Shown: positions 33,776-41,816 of the stretch, in pieces
Layout: every line of letters starts with the position of its first letter
Numbering within the stretch: position 1 is the stretch's first letter
Origin: JAJISG01 sp964347345
GTDB lineage: Archaea; Thermoplasmatota; Thermoplasmata; RBG-16-68-12; JAJISG01
Direction of reading: 5' to 3'
Length of the DNA: 64,000 bases
Assembly: GCA_964347345.1 (NCBI GenBank)
Contig: CAYFYB010000001.1
Location: 1-64,000, forward strand
The notes under the pieces: model-generated
What the model was told of the DNA's origin: nothing
Seen by the model: the letters and a program-made list of their open reading frames with translations, nothing else
Database searches by the model: none
Translations under genes and position numbers: made by a program

Positions 33776-34312
33776 CTAGGGAGCGACCATTCTCTTCGCT
33801 ATCATCTCTGATAGCTTCTGGAAAGCTTCCTGAACGTTTTCCCCCGTCTTCGCGCTAGTGTAAATGTAGGGGGAGCTGTACTTCTGAGCGACCTTCTTTA
33901 GGTCCCCGTCCTGAAAGCTTATCTGGTCCTCCAGGTCCACCTTGTTTGCCAGGAAGTGTATGGGTATCTCTCCTGTGACCTTGTTCACGGCCTTCACCCA
34001 GTCATGGAGGTCGTAAAGGGTGTCCTTCCGGGTGACGTCACAGACGGCCAGGATGCCCTGGGCACCGTGGAAGTAGGCCTCCTTCAGCAGTTCCCGGAAA
34101 CCTTTCTCCCCCATGATGTCCCAAATGGTCATGTCGACGGCAACACTGCTCCCGTTCTCACCCTCGACCACGATCTCCTTCTTGGAGACCTTGGCCCCGA
34201 GAGTCGAGATATAGCGGTCGTCAAACTCGTCGTGGATAAATCTCCTGATGAGGCAGGTCTTGCCGACGGCCCCCTCACCCACGAGGCAGACCTTGACTTT
34301 CATCTTCTCCAT
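33776..34312 (-). CDS. Ras-like small GTPase (first of three)
   Basis: A 178-residue single-domain GTPase of the Ras superfamily. G1 is GEGAVGKT (about residues 11-18), a switch I threonine lies in ISTLGAKV, G3 is WDIMGEKG (D-x-x-G followed by Glu at the Ras Gln61 position), G4 is NKVD and G5 is TSAKTGEN. No C-terminal cysteine for lipid attachment is present. The ATG at 34312 is chosen because it starts just before the first strand (KVKVCLVG); longer readings add an unrelated tail. The two other GTPase genes lie directly upstream on the same strand. The role is unknown; archaeal relatives may control membrane or motility processes. Confidence 0.85.
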   Translation of the reverse strand: MEKMKVKVCLVGEGAVGKTCLIRRFIHDEFDDRYISTLGAKVSKKEIVVEGENGSSVAVDMTIWDIMGEKGFRELLKEAYFHGAQGILAVCDVTRKDTLYDLHDWVKAVNKVTGEIPIHFLANKVDLEDQISFQDGDLKKVAQKYSSPYIYTSAKTGENVQEAFQKLSEMIAKRMVAP

Positions 34313-34455
34313 CTCTAGCCACTCCGAGGAAGCAATTTGCCTACTCTGAGTCCCATTATAAAACCCTATAGACGCCGTTATCACGCTCGATATCTGCGGA
34401 CTGAGACGCTGGCTGAAAGGTTCCGCTGGACGCCATCGGACTGTCTTGCGAACTA

Positions 34456-35004
34456 TTAGGAGCTGTTCTTGAGCAACCCCTTGGCGATGGATTTGAAGGC
34501 TAACTCGACGTTCTCCCCAGTCTTGGCGCTGGTGATGACGTGAGAACATGAATGCTTTCTAGCAAAGCGGGCCACATCCTCTAGCCGTACTTGGATGTCA
34601 TCCTCCAAGTCCGCCTTGTTGCCCACAACCACCAGCGGTACCTTGCCTGCGATCCTGTAGACTGAAGAGATCCACCCCTCCAGTTCTTCCAGGGTCTCGG
34701 GCCGAGTGAGGTCGGAAACCGCCACGATCCCCTGGGTTCCCTCGAAGTATGCCTCCCTAAGGAGTTCGCGGAAGCCCTTCTCGCCCATGATGTCCCAGAC
34801 TGTCATGGTGACGCGGTGACGGTCCTTTCCCACCGACGTCAACTCTGTTTTGGTTATCTTGGCGCCTATGGTAACGAAGTATCGGTCCTCGAAGACGTTG
34901 TGGACGTAACGGTTGACCAGGCTCGTCTTGCCGACGGCAAACTCCCCAACCAGGCATACCTTTGCCTTGAGAACTTTCTCCGAAGGAGGCCTGAGGGCGG
35001 CCAT
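34456..35004 (-). CDS. Ras-like small GTPase (second of three)
   Basis: A 182-residue Ras-superfamily GTPase. G1 is GEFAVGKT (about residues 17-24), the switch I threonine is in YFVTIGAKI, G3 is WDIMGEKGF, G4 is GNKADL and G5 is TSAKTGEN. It differs from its neighbours in G1 (Phe in place of Gly/Ala) and in an HRVT beta-strand insert before G3. It lacks a lipidation cysteine. The start Met precedes a 12-residue lead to the first strand. Gaps of 143 and 65 bases separate it from the flanking GTPase genes, so each may have its own promoter. Confidence 0.85.
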   Translation of the reverse strand: MAALRPPSEKVLKAKVCLVGEFAVGKTSLVNRYVHNVFEDRYFVTIGAKITKTELTSVGKDRHRVTMTVWDIMGEKGFRELLREAYFEGTQGIVAVSDLTRPETLEELEGWISSVYRIAGKVPLVVVGNKADLEDDIQVRLEDVARFARKHSCSHVITSAKTGENVELAFKSIAKGLLKNSS

Positions 35005-35069
35005 CGGTCAGGGTTCTGGAGCCAGGGAAGATAACCCTTCCCACGGCCTTATCACTGGTGATTCTACCG

Positions 35070-35633
35070 CTAGATCTCCTCCACGATTTGCTGGGAGACC
35101 CTCTCCTTCACAATCCTGGTGGCGAGACCCCTGAAGGCTTCCTCGACGTTCTCCCCCGTCTTCGCGCTGGTGAAGTGCCAGGGAGAGTCGTAGGCCTTGG
35201 AGAACTGCTCCACCTCATCTCTCCCCATCTCCATCTTCTCCTTGAGATCCATCTTGTTGGCGAAGATCTCGATGGGTATCCTCCCGGTCACGCTGTATAC
35301 ACCCTCGATCCAGTCGTCCAAGTCGTCCAGGGTGTTCCTTCTGGTCACGTCACAGACCGCTATGATGCCCTTTGCCCCGTAAAAGTAGGCTTCCTTCAAG
35401 AGCTCCCGGAAGCCCTTTTGACCCATGATGTCCCACACGGTCATGTCCACCTTCAGCTTACCCTTGCCCCCCCGGGCCTCCATGAAAATCTCCTTCTTGG
35501 ATACCTTGGTGCCCAGGGTCTGGATGTACTTGTCGTCGAAGTCGTCGTGAACGAAGCGGCGAATCAGGCTTGTCTTGCCTACGGCCGCCTCCCCCACGAG
35601 ACAGACCTTCATCTTCATTCGTCTGGCTTCCAT
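35070..35633 (-). CDS. Ras-like small GTPase (third of three)
   Basis: A 187-residue Ras-superfamily GTPase. G1 is GEAAVGKT (about residues 14-21), the switch I threonine is in YIQTLGTKV, G3 is WDIMGQKGF (Gln at the Ras Gln61 position), G4 is ANKMDL and G5 is TSAKTGEN. It is most like the first GTPase, including RRFVHDDFDDKYI against RRFIHDEFDDRYI, so the pair probably arose by duplication. The ATG at 35633 is placed by a TATA box about 32 bases upstream. No lipidation motif is seen; the tail is VSQQIVEEI. Confidence 0.86.
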   Translation of the reverse strand: MEARRMKMKVCLVGEAAVGKTSLIRRFVHDDFDDKYIQTLGTKVSKKEIFMEARGGKGKLKVDMTVWDIMGQKGFRELLKEAYFYGAKGIIAVCDVTRRNTLDDLDDWIEGVYSVTGRIPIEIFANKMDLKEKMEMGRDEVEQFSKAYDSPWHFTSAKTGENVEEAFRGLATRIVKERVSQQIVEEI

Positions 35634-35660
35634 GACCCTCACGCTCAACGTCCTTAGACC

Positions 35661-35670
35661 GCATATAAAC
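35661..35670 (-). promoter_or_regulatory. TATA box of the third GTPase gene
   Basis: GTTTATATGC on the minus strand lies about 30 bases before the ATG at 35633, giving a leader of only a few bases. Confidence 0.5.
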
Positions 35671-35833
35671 ATTCGTCTTATGTTATCAAGGACGATATGG
35701 GGGGCCTCATCGACGGGGTATGAACGACAGTCATCTGGGCGGCCACCGTCTTCTGGGGCCAAGGAGGGCCCCGACTTCGAACCCTCTCGCCCGGTTGGCG
35801 GAAGTGTACCGTCGGTTATATGGTCATAGAGAG

Positions 35834-36478
35834 ATGTCCCGTGGCGATCCAGTGGACGAGACTGGAGGCTATTGGAGCAAATGGGCACCTCTCTGGGACT
35901 TTGCCTTGAGGGCCGTGGGACTTCACACCAAGTATCGCAAGGAGGCGACAGGGGTTCTTGGCCTGGAAAAGGGCGAAACCGTTCTCGATGCGGCCTGTGG
36001 CACAGGCCTCAACCTACCGTATCTCCATGATGGAGTTGGAGCTGAGGGACTCATCGTGGCCGTCGATATCGCTCCCGGCATGCTACGAAGGGCGGAGAAG
36101 CGGGCCCACAGGCATGGCTTCGAAAACGTCGAATTCGTCCTTGCAGACATCGCCAGCGCAGGTTTCCCGAAGGTCGATGCCGTCTCGGCGTTCTGGTGTA
36201 TGATCAGCTTCCCTAACTATCGGGATGCCCTGGCGAGGCTGGTAGATTCCCTGCGCCCCGCAGGCAGGATTGCCCTTTTGGACTTCAAGAGAATCGAGGG
36301 GGCTGGCGCCTCCCTTCTGAATCCAATCTTCGAAAACGTGTGCCGTCTCACCAAGCAGGATGTCACGCGAGAGCCCTGGCTGGACCTTCAACGCCTACTT
36401 GGCAGAATGGAGATGCATGAATGGAAGTACGGCGGTCTCATGAGCAGCGTCTATCTGGCGTGGGGCTCGAAGCAATGA
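35834..36478 (+). CDS. Class I SAM-dependent methyltransferase
   Basis: A 214-residue Rossmann methyltransferase of the UbiE/Methyltransf_11 type. SAM motif I is VLDAACGTGLNLPYL (about residues 48-62), followed by VAVDIAPGMLRRAEKRA (motif II acidic residue) and NVEFVLADIAS. The C-terminal part has LRPAGRIALLDFKRI. The substrate is unknown. The ATG at 35834 lies close behind a TATA-like TTATAT (35816-35821), so a leaderless start at the in-frame GTG 35852 is also possible. It is divergent from the GTPase genes. Confidence 0.82.
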   Translation: MSRGDPVDETGGYWSKWAPLWDFALRAVGLHTKYRKEATGVLGLEKGETVLDAACGTGLNLPYLHDGVGAEGLIVAVDIAPGMLRRAEKRAHRHGFENVEFVLADIASAGFPKVDAVSAFWCMISFPNYRDALARLVDSLRPAGRIALLDFKRIEGAGASLLNPIFENVCRLTKQDVTREPWLDLQRLLGRMEMHEWKYGGLMSSVYLAWGSKQ

Positions 36479-36660
36479 ATGCTCCTACCCTTTCCTCGAC
36501 GTAATAAGCCCTCAGCCACACAGCGCTCCCCCTACTCATCCAGAACGAGGCGGTACGCCTCCCTGGAGGGGAAGGGTATCTCAGTCATAGATTGCATCGT
36601 TCGTGGTCGACACACAGGCTGGCAGCGACACTCCCTCAAGGCCCGGTTCAAGAACGACAT
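36479..36660. other. Non-coding region upstream of the ribosomal protein operon
   Basis: No convincing gene is seen. A tight hairpin, GAGGCG-GTA-CGCCTC (36547-36561), lies about 70 bases after the methyltransferase stop. A long plus-strand frame through this region has no ribosome-binding site and runs across the operon promoter and leader. Confidence 0.4.
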
Positions 36661-36667
36661 GCCAACG

Positions 36668-36678
36668 GTTAAATATGG
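36668..36678 (+). promoter_or_regulatory. Promoter of the ribosomal protein operon
   Basis: GTTAAATATGG is a good TATA box about 150 bases before the L3 start. It is the only strong promoter signal I see before the gene run that ends at secY. It gives an inferred start near 36700 and an untranslated leader of about 120 bases. Confidence 0.55.
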
Positions 36679-36740
36679 CCGCTTTCTTCAAAGCCCTACA
36701 GACAGGGTCAGACGCCATGGGAGAGAAGACCCCCAGCAAC

Positions 36741-36802
36741 GCAGCCCCCCTTTCTGGGCTGCAGGAAGCGTGACGATCCCGTCAGGGAGGCAAGAACCTC
36801 CC
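36741..36802 (+). promoter_or_regulatory. Structured leader with two hairpins before L3
   Basis: Two perfect stems lie in the L3 leader: GCAGCCC (36741-36747) with GGGCTGC (36756-36762), and GGGAGG (36785-36790) with CCTCCC (36797-36802). The second ends 16 bases before the start codon. Ribosomal protein operons are often autoregulated through such leaders, but no ligand protein is shown. Confidence 0.4.
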
Positions 36803-36818
36803 GCATTGGAGAGGAAGT

Positions 36819-37820
36819 ATGCCTAGCATACGCAGACCCAGGCATGGCTCCATGGCTTACTCGCCTCGGAAGCGGGCCAAGAGGGAGGTCCCCCACTTCA
36901 CCTCCTGGCCCGAGATCAGCGAAGGCCCTCGGCTGCAGGCCTTTGCGGGATACAAGGCGGGGATGACTCACGTCATATTGCAGGATTTCAACCCCCACAG
37001 CACCACTGCGGGGCAAGAAATCCAGGTTCCCGTCACGGTCATAGAGGCACCTCCCATGCGGGTGGCTGCCGTGAGGCTTTACAGGGAGAGTTCTGAGGGC
37101 CTGAAGGCCTGGGGGGAGATCTGGGCTAAAGGCCTGGAGAGGGAACTATCTGGAAGGCTCCCCCTTCCCAAGGGAGGTGGTCCCGATGATGCCTGGGCCA
37201 ACCTAGACCTCAGCAATGTGGACGAGGTGCGGGTTCTGACCTGCACCCAGCCACGCCTGGTGAAGGGCGTCCCCAAGAAGAATCCTGACCTGATGGAGAC
37301 CAGGGTGGGCGGAGGAACCATCGAGGAGAGGATAGAGTACGCCAAGTCAATCCTGGGCAAGGAGGTTGCCCTCAGGGATTTCGCAAAGGAGGGCCGGCTT
37401 CTGGATGTCGCCGCCATCACCAAGGGCAAGGGCTTCCAAGGTGCGGTGAAGCGCTGGGGCATCAAGATTCTCAGCCACAAGGACAGCAAGATCAGGAGAA
37501 GGGTGGGGACCCTGGGCACCTTCACTCCCGGCTATGTGAGGCCAACTGTGCCCCAGGCGGGCCAGATGGGTTACCATCAGAGGACAGAGTACAACAAGCT
37601 CGTCCTGAAGATAGGCGACAACGGAGAAGAGATTACTCCCCAGGGAGGCTTCGTCAGGTACGGCGAGGTCAGGAACAGCTACCTCGTCGTGAAGGGCTCT
37701 GTGCCTGGACCCTGCAAGCGACTGGTCAGACTTCGGGACCCCATGAGGGCGGAGAAGGCGAGGCCCGTGGAGGAAATCAACCTGACCTACGTCTCCCTCG
37801 CCTCCAAACAAGGTGTCTAG
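36819..37820 (+). CDS. rpl3: Large-subunit ribosomal protein L3 (uL3)
   Basis: A 333-residue archaeal uL3, the first gene of the operon. It begins PSIRRPRHGSMAYSPRKRA, the standard archaeal N-terminus, and has AFAGYKAGMTHVI. The conserved loop region GTLGTFTPGYVRPTVPQAGQMGYHQRTEYNK reaches toward the peptidyl-transferase centre. Length matches the family. A GGAGAGGA ribosome-binding site precedes the ATG. There is no S10 or EF-Tu gene before it, so the operon starts at L3. L4 starts one base after the stop. Confidence 0.96.
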   Translation: MPSIRRPRHGSMAYSPRKRAKREVPHFTSWPEISEGPRLQAFAGYKAGMTHVILQDFNPHSTTAGQEIQVPVTVIEAPPMRVAAVRLYRESSEGLKAWGEIWAKGLERELSGRLPLPKGGGPDDAWANLDLSNVDEVRVLTCTQPRLVKGVPKKNPDLMETRVGGGTIEERIEYAKSILGKEVALRDFAKEGRLLDVAAITKGKGFQGAVKRWGIKILSHKDSKIRRRVGTLGTFTPGYVRPTVPQAGQMGYHQRTEYNKLVLKIGDNGEEITPQGGFVRYGEVRNSYLVVKGSVPGPCKRLVRLRDPMRAEKARPVEEINLTYVSLASKQGV

Positions 37821-37821
37821 A

Positions 37822-38802
37822 ATGACGAAGAAGTCCCAGAACAAGGAGCTGCCGAACATTAGGGTCCCGGACGTCAGGAAAGCCAGGAAGGCCCAGCTGC
37901 AGGAGTGGTGTGAGGCTTTAGGGCTTGACTCAGCCGGTAAGGTGGACGAGCTGAGGAAGAGGCTAATGTCCTTCCTGGAGTCGGAGGAGTATCTCATCCT
38001 TGAAGAGGAGGAGGCTCCGGAGCTTCCTGAACGGAAGAAGGGGCAGGTCTACCTGTATTCCCTGAAGGGCGGCATCATCAAGGTCATCGATCTGCCGCCC
38101 ATCTTCAGGACCGAGATCAGACCTGACTTGATAAAGCGGGCGGTGGACGCCTTTCGGGCCAACAGGAGACAGCCCTACGGTCCCAGTCCTCTGTCGGGCC
38201 TCAAGCACTCGGTGTCCTGGTGGGGCAAGGGTCGCGGCGTCTCCAGAGTTCCAAGGCTCATGGACAGTCGTCGGGCCGCCCAGGCCCCTGGCACCGTGGG
38301 CGGAAGGAGGGCCCATCCACCGAGACCAGAAAGGGACTGGAGCAAGAAATTGAACAAGAAGGAGAGGAGACTTGCTCGGGCCTCCGCCCTGGCCGCCATC
38401 GCCGTGCCTGATCTCGTGGCTGAGCGAGGTCATCGCTTCAAGGACCGCCTCACCCTCCCCGTGGTGGTGGAGGAAAAGGTGGAGGAATTGGGCGGTACCA
38501 AGGAGGCTCTGGACCTTCTGCAGAGCCTTGGCGTATATGAGGATGTGGAAAGGTCCTCGGTAAGAAAGGTGAGGGCAGGAAGGGGGAAGGCGAGAGGCCG
38601 TCGCTACCGAAGGAAGAAGGGACCCCTGGTTGTCCTTTCCAGGGGATGCCTGGGAGAGCGAGCCTTCAGGAACCTCACGGGGGTGGACGTCGTCGACCCT
38701 TCGGGCCTGAACGCTGAGGTTCTCGCTCCTGGAGGCATGCCCGGCAGGCTCACCCTTTTGAGCCAGAAGGCCCTTGAAGAGCTCCGAGAGTGGTCGCCAT
38801 GA
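37822..38802 (+). CDS. rpl4: Large-subunit ribosomal protein L4 (uL4) with N-terminal SAP-like domain
   Basis: A 326-residue uL4. The core starts at VYLYSLKGG (about residue 73) and includes IKRAVDAFRANRRQPYG and the arginine-rich exit-tunnel loop with WWGKGRGVSRVPRL. The first about 70 residues are not part of normal archaeal L4, which begins near the core. This extension has a helix-turn-helix pattern with RKARKAQLQEWCEALGLDSA and then VDELRKRLMSFL, typical of SAP (nucleic-acid binding) modules, followed by an acidic linker. L32e in the same operon carries a similar extension. The ATG at 37822 follows the L3 stop directly. Confidence 0.93.
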   Translation: MTKKSQNKELPNIRVPDVRKARKAQLQEWCEALGLDSAGKVDELRKRLMSFLESEEYLILEEEEAPELPERKKGQVYLYSLKGGIIKVIDLPPIFRTEIRPDLIKRAVDAFRANRRQPYGPSPLSGLKHSVSWWGKGRGVSRVPRLMDSRRAAQAPGTVGGRRAHPPRPERDWSKKLNKKERRLARASALAAIAVPDLVAERGHRFKDRLTLPVVVEEKVEELGGTKEALDLLQSLGVYEDVERSSVRKVRAGRGKARGRRYRRKKGPLVVLSRGCLGERAFRNLTGVDVVDPSGLNAEVLAPGGMPGRLTLLSQKALEELREWSP

Positions 38803-39083
38803 CAGACCCCCACGAGGTCCTGCTGTATCCGGTGGTGACGGAGAAGTCCCTGAACATACTCTCCGGAACCGCTTCCCAAAACTTCAAGGATGGAAACAAG
38901 CTGGAGTTCGTCGTCAAGAAGCGTGCCACTCGCAGTGAGATAAAGGCGGCCTTCGAGCAGCTCTTCGAGGCCAAGGTAGAAAAGGTGAACACCCATATTA
39001 GAAGGGATGGGAAGCATGCTGTCATCAAGCTCAAAGAGGGCTACTCTGCCGAGGAGATCGGTATGAGGATAGGGATATTCTAG
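38799..39083 (+). CDS. rpl23: Large-subunit ribosomal protein L23 (uL23)
   Basis: A 94-residue uL23 that sits at the tunnel exit and binds SRP and chaperones. It shows the family pattern LLYPVVTEKSLNI near the N-terminus and LEFVVKKRATRSEIKAAFEQLFEAKVEKVNT in the middle. The ATG overlaps the L4 stop (ATGA), which implies coupled translation; a GTG three codons upstream is possible. No extension is present. Confidence 0.95.
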   Translation: MTDPHEVLLYPVVTEKSLNILSGTASQNFKDGNKLEFVVKKRATRSEIKAAFEQLFEAKVEKVNTHIRRDGKHAVIKLKEGYSAEEIGMRIGIF

Positions 39084-39091
39084 GTGATGCC

Positions 39092-39790
39092 ATGGGAAAG
39101 AACATCATAGCGCAGAGGAGGGGGAAGGGCTCCCCCACTTTCAAATCCCCCAGCCACAGGCATCCCGGTCCCGCCTCCTTCCCACCCGTAACCAACGCCA
39201 GGGGAGTTGTTCAAGAGATCATCCACGCCCCGGGGAGGTCGGCCCCCCTCGCCCGGGTCAAGTTCGATATGGGCGAGTTCCTCATGATCGCGCCCGACGG
39301 AATGTACCAGGGCCAGGAAGTGACCGTCGGTTCCGGTTCCGTCGCCAGGGGCAACGTGATGGAGATTGGCCAGATGCCTGAGGGGACTTTGATCTACAAC
39401 ATCGAGGCAAGGCCCGGGGACGGTGGCAGGCTATGCAGAGCGGCGGGCTCCTCGGCCATCGTCATCACTCAAGGGGAGAAGACGGTGGTTCAGATGCCCT
39501 CGGGAAAATTCAAGAGCCTGAATCCCAGGTGCAGGGCTCAGATAGGGGTCGTGGCTGGCTCAGGCCACAAAGACCGGCCTTTCGCCAGCGCTGGCAAGAA
39601 GATCAAGGCTCTGGCCAGCAAGGCCAAGGAGCCCTTCAAGGTGCGAGGCGTCGCCATGAACGCCGTGAGCCATCCCCATGGTGGCGGTGCCCATCAGCAC
39701 GTGGGCAGACCCAGCACTGTCTCGAGCAACGCTCCCCCAGGAAGGAAGGTGGGTAGACTTTCACCGAAGAGAAAGAGGAGGAAGGGTTAG
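39092..39790 (+). CDS. rpl2: Large-subunit ribosomal protein L2 (uL2)
   Basis: A 232-residue uL2 that supports the peptidyl-transferase centre and subunit joining. The conserved GVAMNAVSHPHGGGAHQH segment near the C-terminus (about residues 188-205), with its essential His, is intact. The N-terminus GKNIIAQRRGKGSPTFKSPS is typical of archaeal L2. The C-terminus ends with the basic KRKRRKG. The gene lies 8 bases after L23 with a GGTGAT ribosome-binding site. Confidence 0.96.
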   Translation: MGKNIIAQRRGKGSPTFKSPSHRHPGPASFPPVTNARGVVQEIIHAPGRSAPLARVKFDMGEFLMIAPDGMYQGQEVTVGSGSVARGNVMEIGQMPEGTLIYNIEARPGDGGRLCRAAGSSAIVITQGEKTVVQMPSGKFKSLNPRCRAQIGVVAGSGHKDRPFASAGKKIKALASKAKEPFKVRGVAMNAVSHPHGGGAHQHVGRPSTVSSNAPPGRKVGRLSPKRKRRKG

Positions 39791-39792
39791 CC

Positions 39793-40251
39793 ATGCCGAA
39801 GAAGGGTGGGACCGCTAAGGCTGCTAGAAGGCGGGCAAGGAAGAGGGCCGGTGTAGCGGAGGCCCGAAGGAAGAGAGAGTTCACCTACCGGGGATTCTCC
39901 CTGGAGGAGTTGCAGGCCATGAGCCTCGAGGAAGTCCTTGAAGTAATGCCCGCGCGGGTCAGACGGACGTTCTCGCGAGGTCTGTCTGATGATCACAGAA
40001 TCGTGGTGGACAAGCTCCGGTCTGGGGACGGCCGCATCGTCAAGACCCACCGGCGAGATATACCCATACTGCCGTATTTCGTGGGGAAGGAGGTGGCGGT
40101 CCACAACGGAAAGGAGTTTGTCCGCTTTGAGATAAGACCGGAAATGATCGGCCACTACTTGGGGGAGTTCGCCCTGACGCGAAGACCCGTGAAGCACTCG
40201 GGTCCCGGTGTTGGGGCGACGAGGTCCTCCAAGTTCCTGCCGCTGAAATAG
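39793..40251 (+). CDS. rps19: Small-subunit ribosomal protein S19 (uS19)
   Basis: A 152-residue uS19 that binds the head of the 30S subunit. The core has VKTHRRDIPILPYFVGKEVAVHNGKEF and the C-terminal MIGHYLGEFALTRRPVKHSGPGVGATRSSKF, which is the standard family ending. The N-terminal 50 residues contain the archaeal segment FTYRGFSLEELQAMSLEEVL. It starts two bases after the L2 stop. Confidence 0.96.
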   Translation: MPKKGGTAKAARRRARKRAGVAEARRKREFTYRGFSLEELQAMSLEEVLEVMPARVRRTFSRGLSDDHRIVVDKLRSGDGRIVKTHRRDIPILPYFVGKEVAVHNGKEFVRFEIRPEMIGHYLGEFALTRRPVKHSGPGVGATRSSKFLPLK

Positions 40252-40260
40252 AGGTGAGAA

Positions 40261-40704
40261 ATGGGATACTCTTTGCAGGTGGACGAGGAGACAACGGCGA
40301 AGGCCTACGGCAATGAGCTTCCCATTTCCCCCAAGAAGGCCCGGGAGGTCTGCAGGGTTCTCCGTAAGAAGCCTCTGGGCACCGCCAAGGAGATTCTCGA
40401 GGATGTAATAGAGAGGCGACGCCCAGTTCCCTATCGGAGACACAAGAAGGCAGTGGCTCACAAACCGGGCATGGCCTCCGCCGGCTATCCGGTGAAGGTG
40501 GCGAGGTACCTTCTGAGACTGCTGGAGAGCGCCCAGGAGAACGCCGAGTACAAAGGACTAGACTCCGACAGCATGGTGGTACATCACATATCCGCCTACA
40601 AGGGAAGCCCTGTCAAGACCTACCGCCCCAGGGCCCATGGCAGGAGCACCCCCTGGGTGAAGGAGACGACCAACGTCGAGGTAATCCTGAGGGAGGTGGA
40701 GTGA
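40261..40704 (+). CDS. rpl22: Large-subunit ribosomal protein L22 (uL22)
   Basis: A 147-residue uL22 with an extended loop that lines the exit tunnel. Recognisable parts are ELPISPKKAREVCRVLRKKPLG at the N-terminus and HISAYKGSPVKTYRPRAHGRSTP near the C-terminus. A GAGGTGAGAA ribosome-binding region precedes the ATG. The stop overlaps the S3 start by one base (TGATG). Confidence 0.95.
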   Translation: MGYSLQVDEETTAKAYGNELPISPKKAREVCRVLRKKPLGTAKEILEDVIERRRPVPYRRHKKAVAHKPGMASAGYPVKVARYLLRLLESAQENAEYKGLDSDSMVVHHISAYKGSPVKTYRPRAHGRSTPWVKETTNVEVILREVE

Positions 40705-41564
40705 TGGCGGGGGAGAGGAAGATAGTGGCCGACAACCTGAAACGCGTCCTCCTGAAGGAGTACGTCATGAAGGAGACCCAGCGAGCGGGCTTCGGCGGGC
40801 TGGACATACAGAGGACGCCCATGGGGACCCGCATCACCCTCTTCGCCGAGAGGCCCGGCATCGTGATAGGAAGGCGTGGTGCCAGCATCAAGGAGCTTAC
40901 GAGGAATGTTGACGTCAACTTCCAGTTGGACAACCCCCAGATTGAGGTGGAGGAGGTGGGGAACCCTGCTCTTAACGCCCAGATCATGGCCGAGAAGCTT
41001 GCCAGCGCCCTTGAGAGGGGGTGGCACTTCCGACGCGCAGGCCACTCCACCCTTCGCCGAATCATGGAATCCGGGGCCAAGGGGGCCCTCATAAGGATCT
41101 CGGGCAAACTCACGAGCCAGAGGCACCGGACCCAGAAGTTCAAGGCAGGTCACATAAAGTACTGTGGCGAGCCTAAGACCCGGTTCGTACGAACGGGGTT
41201 TGCCACTGCCAAGCTGAAGCGGGGGATCCTCGGCATCACCATCTGGATTACTGACCCCGATGCGAGGCTACCTGATGAGATTGAGGTAAGGCCACCCGTG
41301 AAGGTGGAGGAGGTCCCTGCCGTCAAGGCAGAGGTGAAGAAAGTTGCGCCGGAAGAGGCCGCTAAAGTCCTTAAGAAGGTGAAAAAGGTCACGGAACAGA
41401 AGCCCCTCGGTCCTGCGGAGAAGAAGCTCAAGAGGCTCAAGAAGATCGCCGAGGCAATGGGCGAGGAGGTTGAGATCGGCCTGGAAGAGGCCGAGATGGA
41501 GGAACCGCCGGAGGAGCCGGAGGAAGAGGCAAAGGACGAGGAGGAAGGGCAGGAGGAGGAATAG
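40704..41564 (+). CDS. rps3: Small-subunit ribosomal protein S3 (uS3) with charged C-terminal tail
   Basis: A 286-residue uS3 at the mRNA entry site. The KH-domain motif is IVIGRRGASIKELT (about residues 53-66), and the C-terminal domain has FRRAGHSTLRRIMESGAKGALIRISGKL. The body ends near residue 198. An extension of almost 90 residues follows, first Lys/Val rich (VKKVAPEEAAKVLKKVKKV) and then strongly acidic, ending DEEEGQEEE. Such tails occur in some archaeal S3 proteins but their function is unknown. The ATG overlaps the L22 stop. Confidence 0.95.
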   Translation: MAGERKIVADNLKRVLLKEYVMKETQRAGFGGLDIQRTPMGTRITLFAERPGIVIGRRGASIKELTRNVDVNFQLDNPQIEVEEVGNPALNAQIMAEKLASALERGWHFRRAGHSTLRRIMESGAKGALIRISGKLTSQRHRTQKFKAGHIKYCGEPKTRFVRTGFATAKLKRGILGITIWITDPDARLPDEIEVRPPVKVEEVPAVKAEVKKVAPEEAAKVLKKVKKVTEQKPLGPAEKKLKRLKKIAEAMGEEVEIGLEEAEMEEPPEEPEEEAKDEEEGQEEE

Positions 41565-41816
41565 ATGGCCCTACTTCGGATAAGAGAGATAAAGGAGATG
41601 GCTCCTGAGGAGAGGAGGTCGAAGTTGAAGGGGCTTCAGGACGAGCTCATGTATGAAAGGGGCGTGGCCGCCATGGGCGGGGCACCCCCAAGCCCTGGAA
41701 AGATCAGGGCTTTAAGGAAGAACATATCCAGAATACTTACGGTCCTCTCTGAAGAGGGAAAAGTAGAAGGAGTGAAGGAAGCCGTGAAGGAAGTCACCCA
41801 GGAGGAACAGGGCTAG
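41565..41816 (+). CDS. rpl29: Large-subunit ribosomal protein L29 (uL29)
   Basis: An 83-residue uL29, a helical hairpin protein near the tunnel exit. The family pattern LRIREIKEMAPEERRSKLKGLQDELMYERG and the second helix PGKIRALRKNISRILTVL are clear. A short C-terminal tail of Lys and Glu follows. The ATG directly follows the S3 stop codon. It ends with TAG, adjoining the next ATG. Confidence 0.93.
   Translation: MALLRIREIKEMAPEERRSKLKGLQDELMYERGVAAMGGAPPSPGKIRALRKNISRILTVLSEEGKVEGVKEAVKEVTQEEQG

Noticed and set aside
35720..35833. Longer N-terminus for the methyltransferase
   Set aside because: The added residues overlap the divergent GTPase promoter region, contain no family pattern and pass through the gene's own TATA-like box.
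36479..36826. 115-codon ORF before L3
   Set aside because: It runs through the operon promoter and structured leader, lacks a ribosome-binding site and matches no family.
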